DNA of 64,000 bases, taken from contig JAFCIZ010000005.1 in assembly GCA_017871115.1 (NCBI GenBank), positions 1,302,001-1,366,000 on the forward strand. Direction: 5' to 3'. Numbering within the stretch: the first letter of the stretch is position 1; the number at the start of each line of letters is the position of its first letter. Below are positions 1 through 12,505 of this stretch, piece after piece. A model generated the notes under the pieces. The model had not been told where the DNA came from, made no database searches, and worked only from the letters and a program-made list of their open reading frames with translations. The stretch is from Cunninghamella blakesleeana. Lineage: Eukaryota; Mucoromycota; Mucoromycetes; Mucorales; Cunninghamellaceae. Both the position numbers and the translations under genes were made by a program.

Positions 1-2
1 AA

Positions 3-556
3 AACAGACGATTATATATAGAATTATGGGGAACAATGTTAAGAATATATCCTATGACATGGTTATCATCATCAATTGGAAAAGAACCTTTATTTGTCAT
101 TTCTTTAGCAGGTGCCGAAGCTTCACGGGCGTTTGATTATTTAAAGAAACCTTTCGTTTTACGACTAACGGCTCATAATGGATTACAATTATTAATTCAT
201 TTAACCAATCATGTAGATATGATATCATGGATTGAACATTTACAAGCTGGTAAGCTATTTAAAATAAAAGAATTTTAAAAAATAAAAAATAAAAGGATAA
301 TAAGGATGATAATAAGGATGACATTCAAAAAAGAAAAAAACCCAAGGATGATAATTAAACACCCTCATTATTATACTTTTTTCTTGACATACTAGGAATT
401 AATATTTCATTGGATTTAGAAGAACGACCGATGCCTAAATTTATGACTTTACCACCAAGGCGTGATAGTCAAAATAACCAATTTTCAACGAGAACTCTTG
501 AGTTAGAAAGACGTCGTGAACAACGTAGAAGAAATCAGCAAGAAATTTTAGCTTAA
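3..556 (+). CDS. PH-domain protein, C-terminal part (5' end outside window)
   Basis: Two exons are visible, 3-249 and 396-556, with a GT..AG intron between them. The frame is open from the window edge, so the start lies upstream. The encoded end of a pleckstrin-homology domain is recognisable: alternating beta strands (EPLFVISLAG, PFVLRLTA) followed by the C-terminal amphipathic helix with its conserved Trp (DMISWIEHLQAGINISLDLEER). After the domain comes a short tail with a PKFMTLPPRR stretch and a very basic RRREQRRRNQQ end. PH domains of this kind bind phosphoinositides or membrane proteins; similar fungal PH proteins are largely uncharacterised. Family assignment is moderate, the exact orthologue unknown. 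Confidence 0.6.
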
Positions 557-1432
557 AAAATTATTACGTAAAAAATAGTAATAATAATAATAACAAGGTG
601 TTACATAGTTATTTATTATTATTTTATATTTCTCGCATCTTTTTATTTTGTATATTTATGTATATTTTCTTTCTTTCACTTTCATTTTTTCTTATATATA
701 TATTTTTTTAAAAAAAACTTATCGATAAAAATAAAAAATAAAAAGGGCTATTGTAAATATTATTCATTTATTATTAATCATCGGTTTCCTTTAATATAAA
801 ATGGAGGGAGAGATGGGGGGATATGAGATGGGTACACATATTACATATATATACACACACAAATAAACAATTAAATATATCTATATAAATATTTTCCATA
901 AATAAACTATCCGTTTTCCTTTTTCAATTTTTGCCATTTATTTAATAAAATAGATCTACCTATTTATTTATATATGTATTTATTTTTTTATTTTTAAATT
1001 ACCAAGCACATTCTTTTTTTTTGCATCATTTCTAAAATAGCATCTCACCAAGCCAGTCATACAACTTTGATTACAATTATTACCATTGCTATTCAAGCTA
1101 TTTTACGCACTAACATAGGTAGATGATCACAAACAACTACGTAATACACTAAACCTTGTATTAGTTCAGTGTTCAAATAAAGTATAGCTCCATTTGAATT
1201 GGGGTAAATGTCATTGTGGATTAAAAAGAGAAGGAAGAAAGAATTAGGTTGATCCATTAGTTGTTGGTTAAGTTGAGTGACTAGTGTATAACTATATTTA
1301 TAGGTAAGATTCATTATGTAATAAACATACATTTAAATTCATATATACACCATGAAAAAAAAGACCGTTATAAATATATTCAAATTTTATTCTTCTTTTC
1401 ATCTTTTTCTTCTCTTATAATATATATATATA

Positions 1433-1473
<41 letters not shown>

Positions 1474-1685
1474 TATTATTTGTTATTTTCATTTTTTAAC
1501 TTTACAATCAAATTATCCAGCTATTAATATTTTTGTATGTAATATTTTATTTTTTATATATAAAATACATTTATTAAAAAAAAAAAAATCAGGAGGTAGA
1601 GGTTATATATTTTTTTTACTATATTAATTATATAAATATATACATAAATACATAAGATAAAATTGAAATGATAAATTTATATAAT
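557..1685. other. Intergenic, AT-rich
   Basis: No coding potential that I trust. It is the 3'-3' gap between the PH-domain gene and the convergent SKI8 gene. It holds several A/T runs, a TTA microsatellite near 1435-1467 and a 79-codon minus-strand open frame at 1093-1332 with no recognisable domain, which I regard as chance. Confidence 0.6.
1435..1467. repeat. (ATT)n microsatellite
   Basis: About ten uninterrupted TTA/ATT units next to a short TA run in the intergenic region downstream of the SKI8 gene. Confidence 0.85.
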
Positions 1686-3363
1686 TTATGAAGAACCACT
1701 ACTAGCAAACCATTGAATACTTCCATCATCTGATATGGATACAAATTTCGTCCCTTCAGGATTCCAAGCTAATGACCATACCTGTATAATATAATATTTT
1801 ATATATTTATAAGCGACAGATAAATCCATTAATATATAATGTTTCATCTATCATCTTTCTCGTTCTCTAAACTTATATATCGTTTAATATATTACCTGAT
1901 CAGAATGGGCTTCTTGAGTTTCTATAACTGAACGTGTAGCTAAATCCCAAATTTTAATTTTATTATCTGAACTACCACTGGCTACTTGCTGTTTATTCAT
2001 ATCAGGATTTGCTGCGACAGATAAAACCCAACCTGCATGGCCAGTTAATGCTGAAGCTAACTGACCATGTTCTACGTCATATACATGAACACATTTATCA
2101 TCACTTCCACTAATTAATGTTTTATTATCAGGTGCAAAAGATAATGAACGAACGGCCATGGAATGTGCTATTAAATAAAATAATATATAATATACGAATT
2201 AGTTTATATTAATCGATATTCTTTCCTCTCTTTCCTTCTCTATTCATGATGATTACTATTATTATTTTTTAATTTTATTTTATTGATAATATTTACTTGA
2301 TAGGGTATGAATTAATTGATTTGATTCCATGTTAAATACATAAATAGATCCATCAGCGGCACCACCAGCTAAATAAACACCATCTCCACTCTAAAATATT
2401 ACATATATTAGCTACATATATACTCTTTTATATTTCATTGTATATGCCTTCTAATTTTTATCACTTACAAAAGCAGTACACATAATAAAACTATGTTTTG
2501 TTGTCAAAGATTCTACTTTTTCACCAGATTGAATATTATACAGGTTGATATGTCCATCATAAGATCCTGTTGCAATTATCTCTCCATTTGGATGAAAGCG
2601 TGCTGTCCAAGCCTCTACAGGTGGTATTGTTAAAGTTTGAATACATTCTCCCTTATCCATATCCCATATACGTAGAGTTGAATCCATTGATGATGATACA
2701 AGTTCTAAATAAATGAATGAATGAAAATATATAGATAGATAAATATGGTTGAGTAATTACTTGTTGATTTTTATACCTATGCATGTATTTATATTTATTT
2801 ATTACTTGTGCCATCAGTTGAAAAGTCTAATGATATAATACCAAGAGTATGATTTGTTAAAGTATATTTTAATTCACCTGAAGCACCATCCCTATTAATA
2901 CCATTTTAAAAAAAAAATAAGAAGAGAAGAGAAAGAATAATATATGTTGAGTGTATTATCATGATAATTATTGTTGTTATTATTATCAATACTATTATTG
3001 CGTTTTATTTATTTATATACCATATTTTGATTTTATTATCTATAGATCCAGATGCTATAAGATTAGTTGACTTTGACCAGGCAACACACCAAATGCTATC
3101 ATCGTGTGCTATACATTAATAATAATAATAATAATAAAGAATAGATAAAATATTATTTAATCGTTTAATATATACACTTTATTATGATATATACGCGTTA
3201 ATAATAATAAAAGCTACCTTTTTCATGTTTAATAGTTGGAATATAGGTAGTGGGCTAATAAAACACAAAAGAAAAGAGAAAACAAAAGAAAAAAACCGAT
3301 GAATATAATTGATTTTATTTATTATGGTTTCTTTTTAGTTTAATTTATTTTATTTATTACCAT
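1686..3363 (-). CDS. SKI8: WD40-repeat protein, SKI8/WDR61 type
   Basis: Eight exons on the minus strand: 3361-3363, 3218-3254, 3021-3108, 2806-2891, 2469-2704, 2297-2390, 1896-2167, 1686-1781, giving 303 residues. The first coding exon is only the ATG, followed directly by a GT donor. The protein is essentially all WD40 beta-propeller. It opens with KHEKAHDDSIWCVAW, very like the WDR61 start, and shows repeated GH...D...IW/VY blades such as ASGSIDNKIKIW, SSSMDSTLRIWDMD, ATGSYDGHINLY, SGSDDKCVHVYD and ASGSSDNKIKIWD. Ski8/WDR61 is the scaffold WD40 subunit of the cytoplasmic SKI complex that feeds RNA to the exosome; in some eukaryotes it also joins the PAF1 complex, and fungal Ski8 acts in meiotic recombination. 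Length fits the family (about 300-400). Other WD40 proteins are possible but less likely given the N-terminal motif. Confidence 0.85.
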
Positions 3364-5597
3364 GATAAAGTGAAAAAATAAAAAATTGAAGAAAGAAAAA
3401 TAAAAAAAATAAAGCTCGAGCTCCTCAGTTTATTGAAATTTTTTTGTTTTTCAATCCCAGCTACTTTTTTTATACTATGCACACACTGTGATTTCTTGGA
3501 GCCTATAAAAGGAAACCTCCATACTAATAAATTTTTATAAACTCTCGACCATCCAGTTAGTAGTAACTAGAATAAAATAATATAGCCTTGTAAAGTAAAA
3601 TATAAAATCAAGCAAATAGACGAAAAAAAATAGGATATTGCTACTAAATTATTTTTTATTTTAAATATGTTTTTGACAATTTAAAATTACAAAATATACG
3701 AGATAGTTTCGAATCCTTATTTAGTATTGATATCCATATTAATAAAAATTACATCTATTCTAATATCGATGAACTTAAAGAGCATCACTGCTATTTTGCT
3801 ATATTTAATCATGTATTATAATTTTCATTTAATTTATTTATTTTAAGATAAAATACTCAGATATGAACATATCGAAATATACTGATAGCTATACTCATCA
3901 AAACATTAATCATATTTTTGAATTTAAAATTATCAGAATTTATTTATAAAATATAAATTATAATAAAATAAAGCTGCAATAAAACTATAAAAAATAAAAT
4001 AAAAAATTAGTAGAGAAAAATATTACAAGTTCAAGAGGATGTATATTTTAGTAAAGTAAAAGTGTCTTAATGCGAAACAAAAATACTTTAGGTGAAGCGA
4101 AAGTATTTTATTAAAAAAATGTATTTATGTATCATAAATAAATAAAATAGATAATATACTAATAATATTCATTGATATACAAATTAATATATACTACAAA
4201 CGATAAAAAAATTGAAGGAGAAGCATATGTAGATAGTATTTTTTTTCTCGAGAAATAATAGATAACTGATTATATATGATATGATTACGCCAATATAAAA
4301 TATTGATATTTATATAGTTGGATTAACTTTTTTAAGTATCACATTATATTTAATTGTACTACTGAATGCATAATAAAGCTGTAAATATAATATTTATTTG
4401 TAAAAATCTCAGCACTGAAAAATTTACCCAGGTTTTTATTTTACAAATGAGTATATACAAGATTATTTTTTAATTCTTACCTGATTTAAAGGGTATATAC
4501 GTTTGTACTCAATTTATGGTATTATTTAAATCTAATGGCTGTAATTTTGAGGAATACAAACAAAAAATGATTAAAAAAACACACTAACAAAAAAATAAAT
4601 ATATTATTATACATATATATTTTTATACGTTTTTACTTTAGACTATATTAAAATATCAAAGAGATTACTATACTCTATCAAACAAGTATGGAAGTTATGG
4701 ATATATGTTTAATCATGCCCAGAGATGTTGAAAAATCAAGAGCAGGCAAGATTTCGTAAAATGGTTAAAATAAATTACACTTCAATATGAGAACTTTTAC
4801 TTTTATTTATTGTCCTTTTATTTTTATAATTTTATAATTTCTAAAATTACTTTATAACAAAGTTTTTATACTATTATTTTAATATATATAACCATATCAA
4901 GTAATTTTGATAAAATATGTTGTTAAAATTGTTAAAATATAAAGTTACTTGGAGCATAATTAAAAAAGGAAAGTTGATTATTAAATGACTTTATTTCTTA
5001 TGCACACTGTGCTTTTTTTTTAAAAAAAAAAAAAAAAAAAGGTGATGGGGAGGTTTTTATACCAAAGAACCATACACTTCGCACTCGAATAAATAAAAAG
5101 AATAAAAAGGGAGGTTTGGTTATTTAATTATCAATTTACTTTCAAATCGTTTGGTTATATGTTGTAGTAATATAAAACACATGTAACAATGACAAAGCAG
5201 TAAAGGTTGATCCAACCCTTATTATAAAATACAAGTATTTTTTTATATATAAATTTATAAAAAAGGATTATTTATTGATATACCAAATTAGGTTATTTTG
5301 ATAAGGATAAGAAAGAGAGGAGAATTATAAGAACATATTATACATTATATTATATTATATTATATATATATATATATATATAATATAGATAAGGCTATAA
5401 AACAATAGGGAGAAAAAAAAAGTCAAAGGGTTTTTGGAATATTAAGGTTATAGTGGTGTAACGATCAGCCTATCAAAAGACGGAATTTTAATTTTAAAAA
5501 AAAGGTATATGCGATAACACTATTTTTTCTCTTTCTATCTCTTTTTCTTTCCTCTTTTCTCATTTTTATAAAAATAAAATAGCTATATCTGTTTCTA

Positions 5598-5628
<31 letters not shown>

Positions 5629-5719
5629 TTTTTTTTATTTTCTATTAAATATAAATTACCAGCTACTCTTCATTAGTAAAGACTCCATTCCCTTCATTTA
5701 TTTTTCTATTTTTATTTAT
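3364..5719. other. Long intergenic region, AT-rich
   Basis: About 2.3 kb between the divergent SKI8 and Kelch/BTB genes, so both promoters lie here. I see no ORF of substance. It contains a T-run joined to an A-run near 5011-5040, a TA microsatellite near 5358-5382, a poly-T tract near 5600-5622, and two similar short words (TATGCACAC..TGTG near 3476 and 4998). Confidence 0.55.
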
Positions 5720-8041
5720 ATGGTTGAACCACAATCTATTGCAGATTTAACAACACAACTTAAAACAACTTCAGGTGAAGTACCACCTTCACTTATAGGT
5801 GCTTCTGTTACACTTTTAGGAAAACAAGTATATGTATTTGGTGGAAGAACAGCTTCAACAAAACGAATGACCAACCATATGTACATACTAAATCTTGAAA
5901 CCTTAGTATGGCAACAACATATATGCTCACCAGATTCTGAAAAACCTCCCACACCACGTTATTTCCATACAGCTACAGCTTATCGTCATTTTATTATTTA
6001 TTTTGGTGGGATGAAAATAAATAATAGTAGCAATAGTAACAAATTAACGTCAACAACAACAACTGTATTAAACGACCTCTATTTATTTAATACACGTGAT
6101 TTAACTTGGATTAAGAAGAGATGCATACCCAATTTATTTACACCAAAACCTCGCTATGCTCATGTTGCTATGCTTTTAAAAACAAAAGACCAATTACTTG
6201 TTTTAGGTGGTCAAGATGAAAGCAATGATACTGTGCTTGAATTTAATATTTTAAATTTACTAACATTTGATTGGATTCAAGGTGGGGTTTTACATTCTCC
6301 TTGTGGTATTTATCGCACTGTTCCTTTTGAACCTTCTTTATCTCATTTAAATTACCAACAACATAATAACCACCATGCTACTACTGCCACTTCTTCTCCT
6401 CAATCGCCTTGGAATAAAAAAGACATTTATTTATTTTCAAATTACAATTTTACATCTAAAACAAAAAGGGAATTACAAAGCTTTGATCCAAGTCAACCTA
6501 CTAATTCACACCATGATCATATGAAAGATCTTAGCCATTTACTTTTTGAAGGAATAAATCAAAATATTCAACAACAACAACAACAGCACGAGTTTCAACT
6601 TTCTGAATTATTACCACCTGGGTTAAGGTTTCCTCAAGGTGAAGTAATTGGACAATATTTATTGATATCAGGTACACATGTTGGTGGCACTGAAACGTCT
6701 TCTATACCTAGTACGCAATTATGGGCTTTTCATTTATTAAACCATACGTGGACAAAGATTGAAATGGGAACAAAATTAACGACGGGGTCATGGAACCGTG
6801 GAATACTCTATGAAAACCAATGGTATTATTTTGGGAATCAAGAACGGGAGTTAGCGATGGATTACAACCAACGTCGGATGAATTTTAATGATATAGCAGT
6901 GGTGCAGTTGGAAGCGTTCGGTGTTTATCAATCTCCTTTAATTACGTGTGATAATCTTGGCTGCGAATTGGGACTTTCCATGTTAAATGAACCAAATATG
7001 GCTGATGTTTATGTCATTACTAGCGATCAGCAATGTATTGCTGCCAATTCTCATATTTTGTGTTTACGGTGGCCATTAGCTGTTAAATTATTTTCCAACT
7101 ATGAAAAAGCATTATCACAACAGAACGACCCCTCCTCTTCCCAGCAGCAGAATAAAAAGTCTATGAAGGATAAGTTTGCATCATCAGCAACAGCAACAAC
7201 CAAATACCAACGTGGAATACATAAATCTTTATTATTCCCAGAAAACTATTCTGTTGCCTTAGCTTTTTTACAATATATTTATACCGATCATTTAATAACA
7301 GCTCAACAGTTGCAACCTACTATTTTATCACGTTTACTGGTATTGGCAGATATGTACGATATTGCAAGATTAAAAAGATTGGCTTTGCATGGATTACATC
7401 AAATCCTAACCATGACCACAGCAAGTTTAGTTTATGAAGCAGCTACTTTGACTAATCAAGCTCCTTTACAAATCCGTGCTTTAAGGGTTATGATCAATGC
7501 AAAGAGAGTATTAGATAAACAACCTTCACATTACTCACACCGTTCCATGGTACAACCTATTAATATACAACCCAATAACACAAAACAATTACCATCATCG
7601 TCTAAATCTATTCCCCCACCTCCTTCACCTGCACCTACTTATCATTTGCCTAATATACCATCATCCAGTTTACCTAATACTCCCTATTTATTACAAGATC
7701 AAGATTACTTTATTACATCTACTTTTTCGCCTACTTCCCCTCTATCTCCTTCTCAACAATATTACAATCCTCAACAGCGATTCTCAATAGCTACATCAAG
7801 TACAACAGGAACAAAAATAATAAAATCTCCAAGATCTTTTTCATCATCATCTTCATCATCATCTTCTATTGATGAATCCTATGCTCCTCGTACACCCCAT
7901 GGGTCGTTTAGTAAAGAAAAAGAAAAGGAAAATGGTGGGAAATTTAACTGGCGTCGGCTACAACAAACAACAGTAGCTTTAGCAAAACCAAAACCTTTAC
8001 GTACAACAGCTGCAGGTCATCAACCTTTTAGTGATTTATAA
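5720..8041 (+). CDS. Kelch-repeat and BTB/POZ domain protein (Ral2/LZTR1-like architecture)
   Basis: Intronless 773-residue protein, unlike most neighbours. Residues about 20-380 carry Kelch blades: KQVYVFGGRT, FIIYFGGMK, DQLLVLGGQDES, and strand pairs ending in W (LNLETLVW, FNTRDLTWIK, FHLLNHTWTKIEMG). Residues about 425-590 look like a split BTB domain: MADVYVITSDQQCIAANSHIL, then PENYSVALAFLQYIYTDHL and a BACK-like helical stretch (LLVLADMYDIARLKRLAL). A Ser/Gln-rich insert splits the BTB. The last 170 residues are low complexity, rich in Pro, Ser and Gln, ending in basic patches. Kelch-BTB proteins act as scaffolds or Cullin-3 adaptors; fungal Ral2-type proteins with this order act in Ras signalling. 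Orthology to Ral2 is inference. The ATG is the first in an otherwise stop-rich leader. Confidence 0.75.
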   Translation: MVEPQSIADLTTQLKTTSGEVPPSLIGASVTLLGKQVYVFGGRTASTKRMTNHMYILNLETLVWQQHICSPDSEKPPTPRYFHTATAYRHFIIYFGGMKINNSSNSNKLTSTTTTVLNDLYLFNTRDLTWIKKRCIPNLFTPKPRYAHVAMLLKTKDQLLVLGGQDESNDTVLEFNILNLLTFDWIQGGVLHSPCGIYRTVPFEPSLSHLNYQQHNNHHATTATSSPQSPWNKKDIYLFSNYNFTSKTKRELQSFDPSQPTNSHHDHMKDLSHLLFEGINQNIQQQQQQHEFQLSELLPPGLRFPQGEVIGQYLLISGTHVGGTETSSIPSTQLWAFHLLNHTWTKIEMGTKLTTGSWNRGILYENQWYYFGNQERELAMDYNQRRMNFNDIAVVQLEAFGVYQSPLITCDNLGCELGLSMLNEPNMADVYVITSDQQCIAANSHILCLRWPLAVKLFSNYEKALSQQNDPSSSQQQNKKSMKDKFASSATATTKYQRGIHKSLLFPENYSVALAFLQYIYTDHLITAQQLQPTILSRLLVLADMYDIARLKRLALHGLHQILTMTTASLVYEAATLTNQAPLQIRALRVMINAKRVLDKQPSHYSHRSMVQPINIQPNNTKQLPSSSKSIPPPPSPAPTYHLPNIPSSSLPNTPYLLQDQDYFITSTFSPTSPLSPSQQYYNPQQRFSIATSSTTGTKIIKSPRSFSSSSSSSSSIDESYAPRTPHGSFSKEKEKENGGKFNWRRLQQTTVALAKPKPLRTTAAGHQPFSDL

Positions 8042-8717
8042 CTACATTCATTTTTATTCCTATCCTTTTAATTTAATATTTAATTTTTTACTCTCTAATA
8101 CTAATACACATAAATACACTCACGCACTCACTCACTCACGCACTCACTTAATCTAACTTATCATTCACACTCCATTCTTTTTCATATTATTTTAATTTTT
8201 TGTATATGTTTTTATTTAATTTAATTTAATTTTAATAAGCAATAAACCTATTTATTTATTTATTTTAAAAAAATTTATATACAAGATCATATGATATTAC
8301 TCCCTTCAAGTAGAAAAAAAAAAGGTTATTCTTATCTCAATCTATCAAAAAAAAAGTGCTTATCTTTTTTTTTATATAATATGATAAACTATATATATAT
8401 ACACCGACGATATCGTTATCTCTATCATTACTTTGAATGGAAGTATACATATACGCTGCTTTTTTATTAAAGACAAAACTATAAATGTAGATCGGCTATT
8501 ATTATATTAGGAGAAGTTGTTTTTTTTTTACGATATATATCGGTTGACGTTTTCAGTTTCTCACTCTCCTTTTTTCCTCTATTTTTATTATTGTTTTGAT
8601 TTGTTTGTTTTATAAAACTTTAATTAGCCTACATAAAAGTAGAGGGTATTTTACTGTTAATGGTATAGGATGATATGAAACCTGCATAAGAAACATGAGT
8701 TTTATATGTATCGAGGT

Positions 8718-8719
<2 letters not shown>

Positions 8720-8769
<50 letters not shown>
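8720..8769. repeat. T-run directly joined to a long A-run
   Basis: About twelve T followed by about thirty-seven A with no base between. Similar T(n)A(m) junctions occur near 5011, 15588 and 16938 in other intergenic regions. Confidence 0.8.
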
Positions 8770-8772
<3 letters not shown>

Positions 8773-9470
8773 TGAGAGGGTTTACTTGATAGCGATAACA
8801 TTAAAGATAATAAAAAAAAAAAAGCAATAAATTATAATATATATATTTATATATAAATAAATATACATATATATATAAGAGAACTATTATTATAAAATAG
8901 GGAGATGAAAGAAAAAGAAAAAAATGAGTGAGCGTGTGTGTGTGTGTGCGTGTGTGTGTGTGTGTACATTAATAATTTTAGAATTTATATATATATTAAA
9001 TTCATTATTTTGTATCTTATCAGCTAATTAAAATGAGTGAGAAAAAAAATGGCGGAAATTGAAAAAAAAAGAAAAAAAAAGAAATATAATAAAATTACTT
9101 TACTGTTCATAAACTTTTAAATGAATCAGTCAATGCTCGTGATCATTCTACGAAAACCAACCCACAGTTAAAATACAGTGACATTTAAAATTTCAAGTCA
9201 GATAGTTTATTATATAAGAAGATAAACGAATATTCAACTTGAATACAATTCTTCAAATAGGTTAATAGTAAAAAGTACCGTATGAAAATTAATTCACTTC
9301 TAGAACACAATCATGTTAATAATCTAATAAAATTTCAAATCAGTAGATTGATTACATGTCAAGATAAATGAATTTTTGCCTTGGTATTATATTTTAAACA
9401 AGTAATCAAAATTCTCATTATCTTTGGCTCTTTTTTGTTTTTATCTAGATTTGCATTTAAAATAAACATA

Positions 9471-9474
<4 letters not shown>

Positions 9475-9510
<36 letters not shown>
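9475..9510. repeat. (ATT)n microsatellite
   Basis: About twelve TTA units running into a short TA tract, in non-coding DNA. Confidence 0.85.
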
Positions 9511-9516
<6 letters not shown>

Positions 9517-10031
9517 CAATAGACTTTTATTATTTACATGCCAAAAGTTGACAACTACATCTCTTTAAAATTATACATTAAAAATTGTGTACGGAATTTA
9601 AAATTTTTTGTTATAAATCTTCATTGATTTTTTTCCTTCAGGTTTTATATTCTTTTTCTTTTTTCTTTTACTATTATTTAAATATTCAATAAAAAAATAA
9701 AAAATAAAAAATAAAAACCTTTCTATATACTTATACCTCTTTCTTTACTTTGGGGTAAATTTAAAAATATTTATTTAATAAAAACATATTATAAAATAAT
9801 CACTGCTATACCTTTTTGAAGGCGCGTCTTCCTTTTATGCATTAAATCAATAAAAAATATTGTAAAGAAATTTACAACTGGATCGAAAAACATAAAAACA
9901 TATAGATAAACATCTTGACCATGAAATATTGAACTTATTTCTAAACTTACATAATACGATATCATCAAGTTTAATATATTAAGCTATGTCACTTTGGAAA
10001 AATCAATTACTAAAACTATTTTAAAATTGAA

Positions 10032-10371
10032 ATGGGTAGTAATAGCTCTGACTGCTCCTTTATTACTAATGATAAAAATAAACGTCATTCTATTGTTACC
10101 ATTATAAGAGGTATTTTTTATTATTATTATTATTTTAGTTACACCTTATCCAGTGACCTTTGATGAAGATATAAATGACAATATTTTAAAACATTATGTA
10201 CTAAATAATATATACATGTCAACTCAAAATTAGTAAGCTAGAACATGATAATAGGATATATCCCACATATTTAGTCATACCTTATAGAGAAAATGATAAA
10301 CTGCGTGAACAACTAATAGGAAATGATTACGGAATAGATGACAAGTGGAAATATCAGATCCCTATGCAATA
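10032..10371 (+). pseudogene. Possible degraded small gene, unrecognised
   Basis: Codon use and amino-acid make-up look protein-like in pieces. An ATG at 10032 opens a frame to about 10110. A second open piece (TPYPVTFDEDINDNILKHYV) runs from 10139 in another frame. A third, offset by one base (YLVIPYRENDKLREQLIGND), runs to a stop at about 10371. Joining the first two would need a 28-bp intron, shorter than any other intron here, and the second and third are separated by a frame change without a plausible intron. I read it as a decayed gene or chance; no family recognised. Confidence 0.25.
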
Positions 10372-10973
10372 ATGTAACCGACTTATTCATTATTTTATTA
10401 TGACTATTGTCATGATTCATATTATACTGAGTATCGTATTTACTTGAATATCTTTATATATATCTTGGTACTTTAAAATATACTTCTATTTATTTCTATT
10501 TTATTTATTAACCTCAATAGAGTTTTTTTTAAAAAACTATTTTCCTTAGATAATAAAAATAAACACGTAGACAATGAATACATATAATAATTAATCAAAT
10601 CAAATATAGATACGAATATCGTATACTATCTGTCTATGAAAGTTTATATAAACATTATATAGATGGTGATAAAAAAATTATAAAAAAAATAAAAAAAAAA
10701 CATAATACAGAATATATATAAAACTATATATAAAAGTGAGAAAAATAACAAATAGAAATAAAGAGAGAAGGGGAATAATTGACAATGTATGAAAACAATA
10801 ATAAAAAAAAAAAGATATACTATATGAAATAATAAATAAATGCTGCAAAATAAAATAAAAGAAATAGAAATAGATGTATGTATGTATTATAAGTAAAGGT
10901 AAAAAAAAAAAATTGTAAAATAAAAAAATGATTACAGTGCAAGTGATTTTTTTTTTGTAAAGAAAAAATGCAA

Positions 10974-12454
10974 TTAATCGCGGGTCATATTATTTGCACC
11001 AGTTGATGTTAATAAAGAAAAGGTCATTACAAGCAAACCAGTTCCAAAAACGTCAATTATTGCAGTTCTATATTATAAAATAATAATAAAAGATAAAAAT
11101 AAATAATTATTAATATATATTATCTATTCTACTATATATTTTTTTTATTCATTTTTTTTATTTAATAAGAAAATAATATATGGCTCTTAAAAGTATATGA
11201 CTTACAAATAGGGTATCACATAATTATCAGGATCGTAGCCCATTTTCCAAAAGGCACTCGTCATCCATTTACCAGCTTTTAAGCACAGAAAAGTCTAAAA
11301 TAGGAATAGAAATTAAAAAAATAAAGTAAAATAAATTAGATTAATTAAAATAAATAAATGAAAATAACTATAGTGTACAAACTTACACATAATAAAGAAA
11401 CCAATAGATAAGTTAAAAAGAACCAAAAATTATAATTCAAATGACCCATATCAAAACCCCAAATGATGAATAAAAAGACCAATTGAACTGGGACATTCAT
11501 ACCGAATAAAGCGTATTCTACAGTTTTATAGTTTTCTTGAGTAGATTGATGTAAACATGTACTAATTCTTGATGCATAAATAGATCCCAAATTACCAGCA
11601 ACACCAATCAAGACAGGTGTCAATAAAGCCACTCCTTTATATTTTTCAACGTATTGCTCTAGCACAATCCCGGCAACACTTGATATAACCATTGCACATA
11701 TAATAGGTGTCCATCCGCTATATAACAACTCTTTGACATGTTTGTTTTTCCATACAATACATCCAAATATTGGTACAAGGGAGGTCATAATTAAAAAGAC
11801 AAATGTGCTTAATAAAGTTTCTATATACATATAAATATACATTAAAAGGAAAAAAAAAAGTATGAGATGGTGACAATGAACTTTTTTTTCTGCATTTGTT
11901 TATTTTTCTGTTTTATTTATTTATTTATTATTTATTCTATACACATACCCATATGCACTTGTAATAAGGTAGCACAGCTTGCCAAAAGAATTAAGGTCAC
12001 TATATCACCAGTAGCAGATGCTAAAGGACAAGCAATATTATCTAAATAAGAATAAAAAAGATAGAATAATAATATAATATATTAATATCCCATGACTAAG
12101 ATTTTCTTTTTATTCATTTTTTTTTATTCCATGTATATATATTATTATATTTTACCTGGATTTATTCGAAATTGTCTGCAGATAAGAATCAATCCACTCA
12201 TAAAAATACCCAAGATAGCACTAGAAAAAGAAGCTGATACCATGGAACTTGATGTCATATAAATACTTTCATAATAAGAACTAATACTATCAGGACGAGT
12301 TAATAATCCTAAAACAAAGGAAGCAAATCCAGCAATGGCACCAGATACTAATGCTTGGACTTGAAGTAATGCTAAATTGCCTATAATCAATGAATTTCTT
12401 GTTGATTTATAATCAAGATCACCTAAATTGGCCTATAGATATATACAAAATATA

Positions 12455-12505
<51 letters not shown>

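Larger units (their letters stand above)
8042..10973. other. Long intergenic region with simple repeats
   Basis: About 2.9 kb between the convergent Kelch/BTB and SLC41 genes. It holds a T-run/A-run junction at about 8720-8769, a TG/GTGTGTGC tract near 8934-8966, an ATT microsatellite near 9475-9510 and many A-runs. The only coding-like stretch is the degraded segment listed at 10032-10371. Confidence 0.55.

Noticed and set aside
8610..8801. 63-codon minus-strand frame with a long Phe run
   Set aside because: It is the translation of the T-run/A-run junction and has no protein-like sequence.
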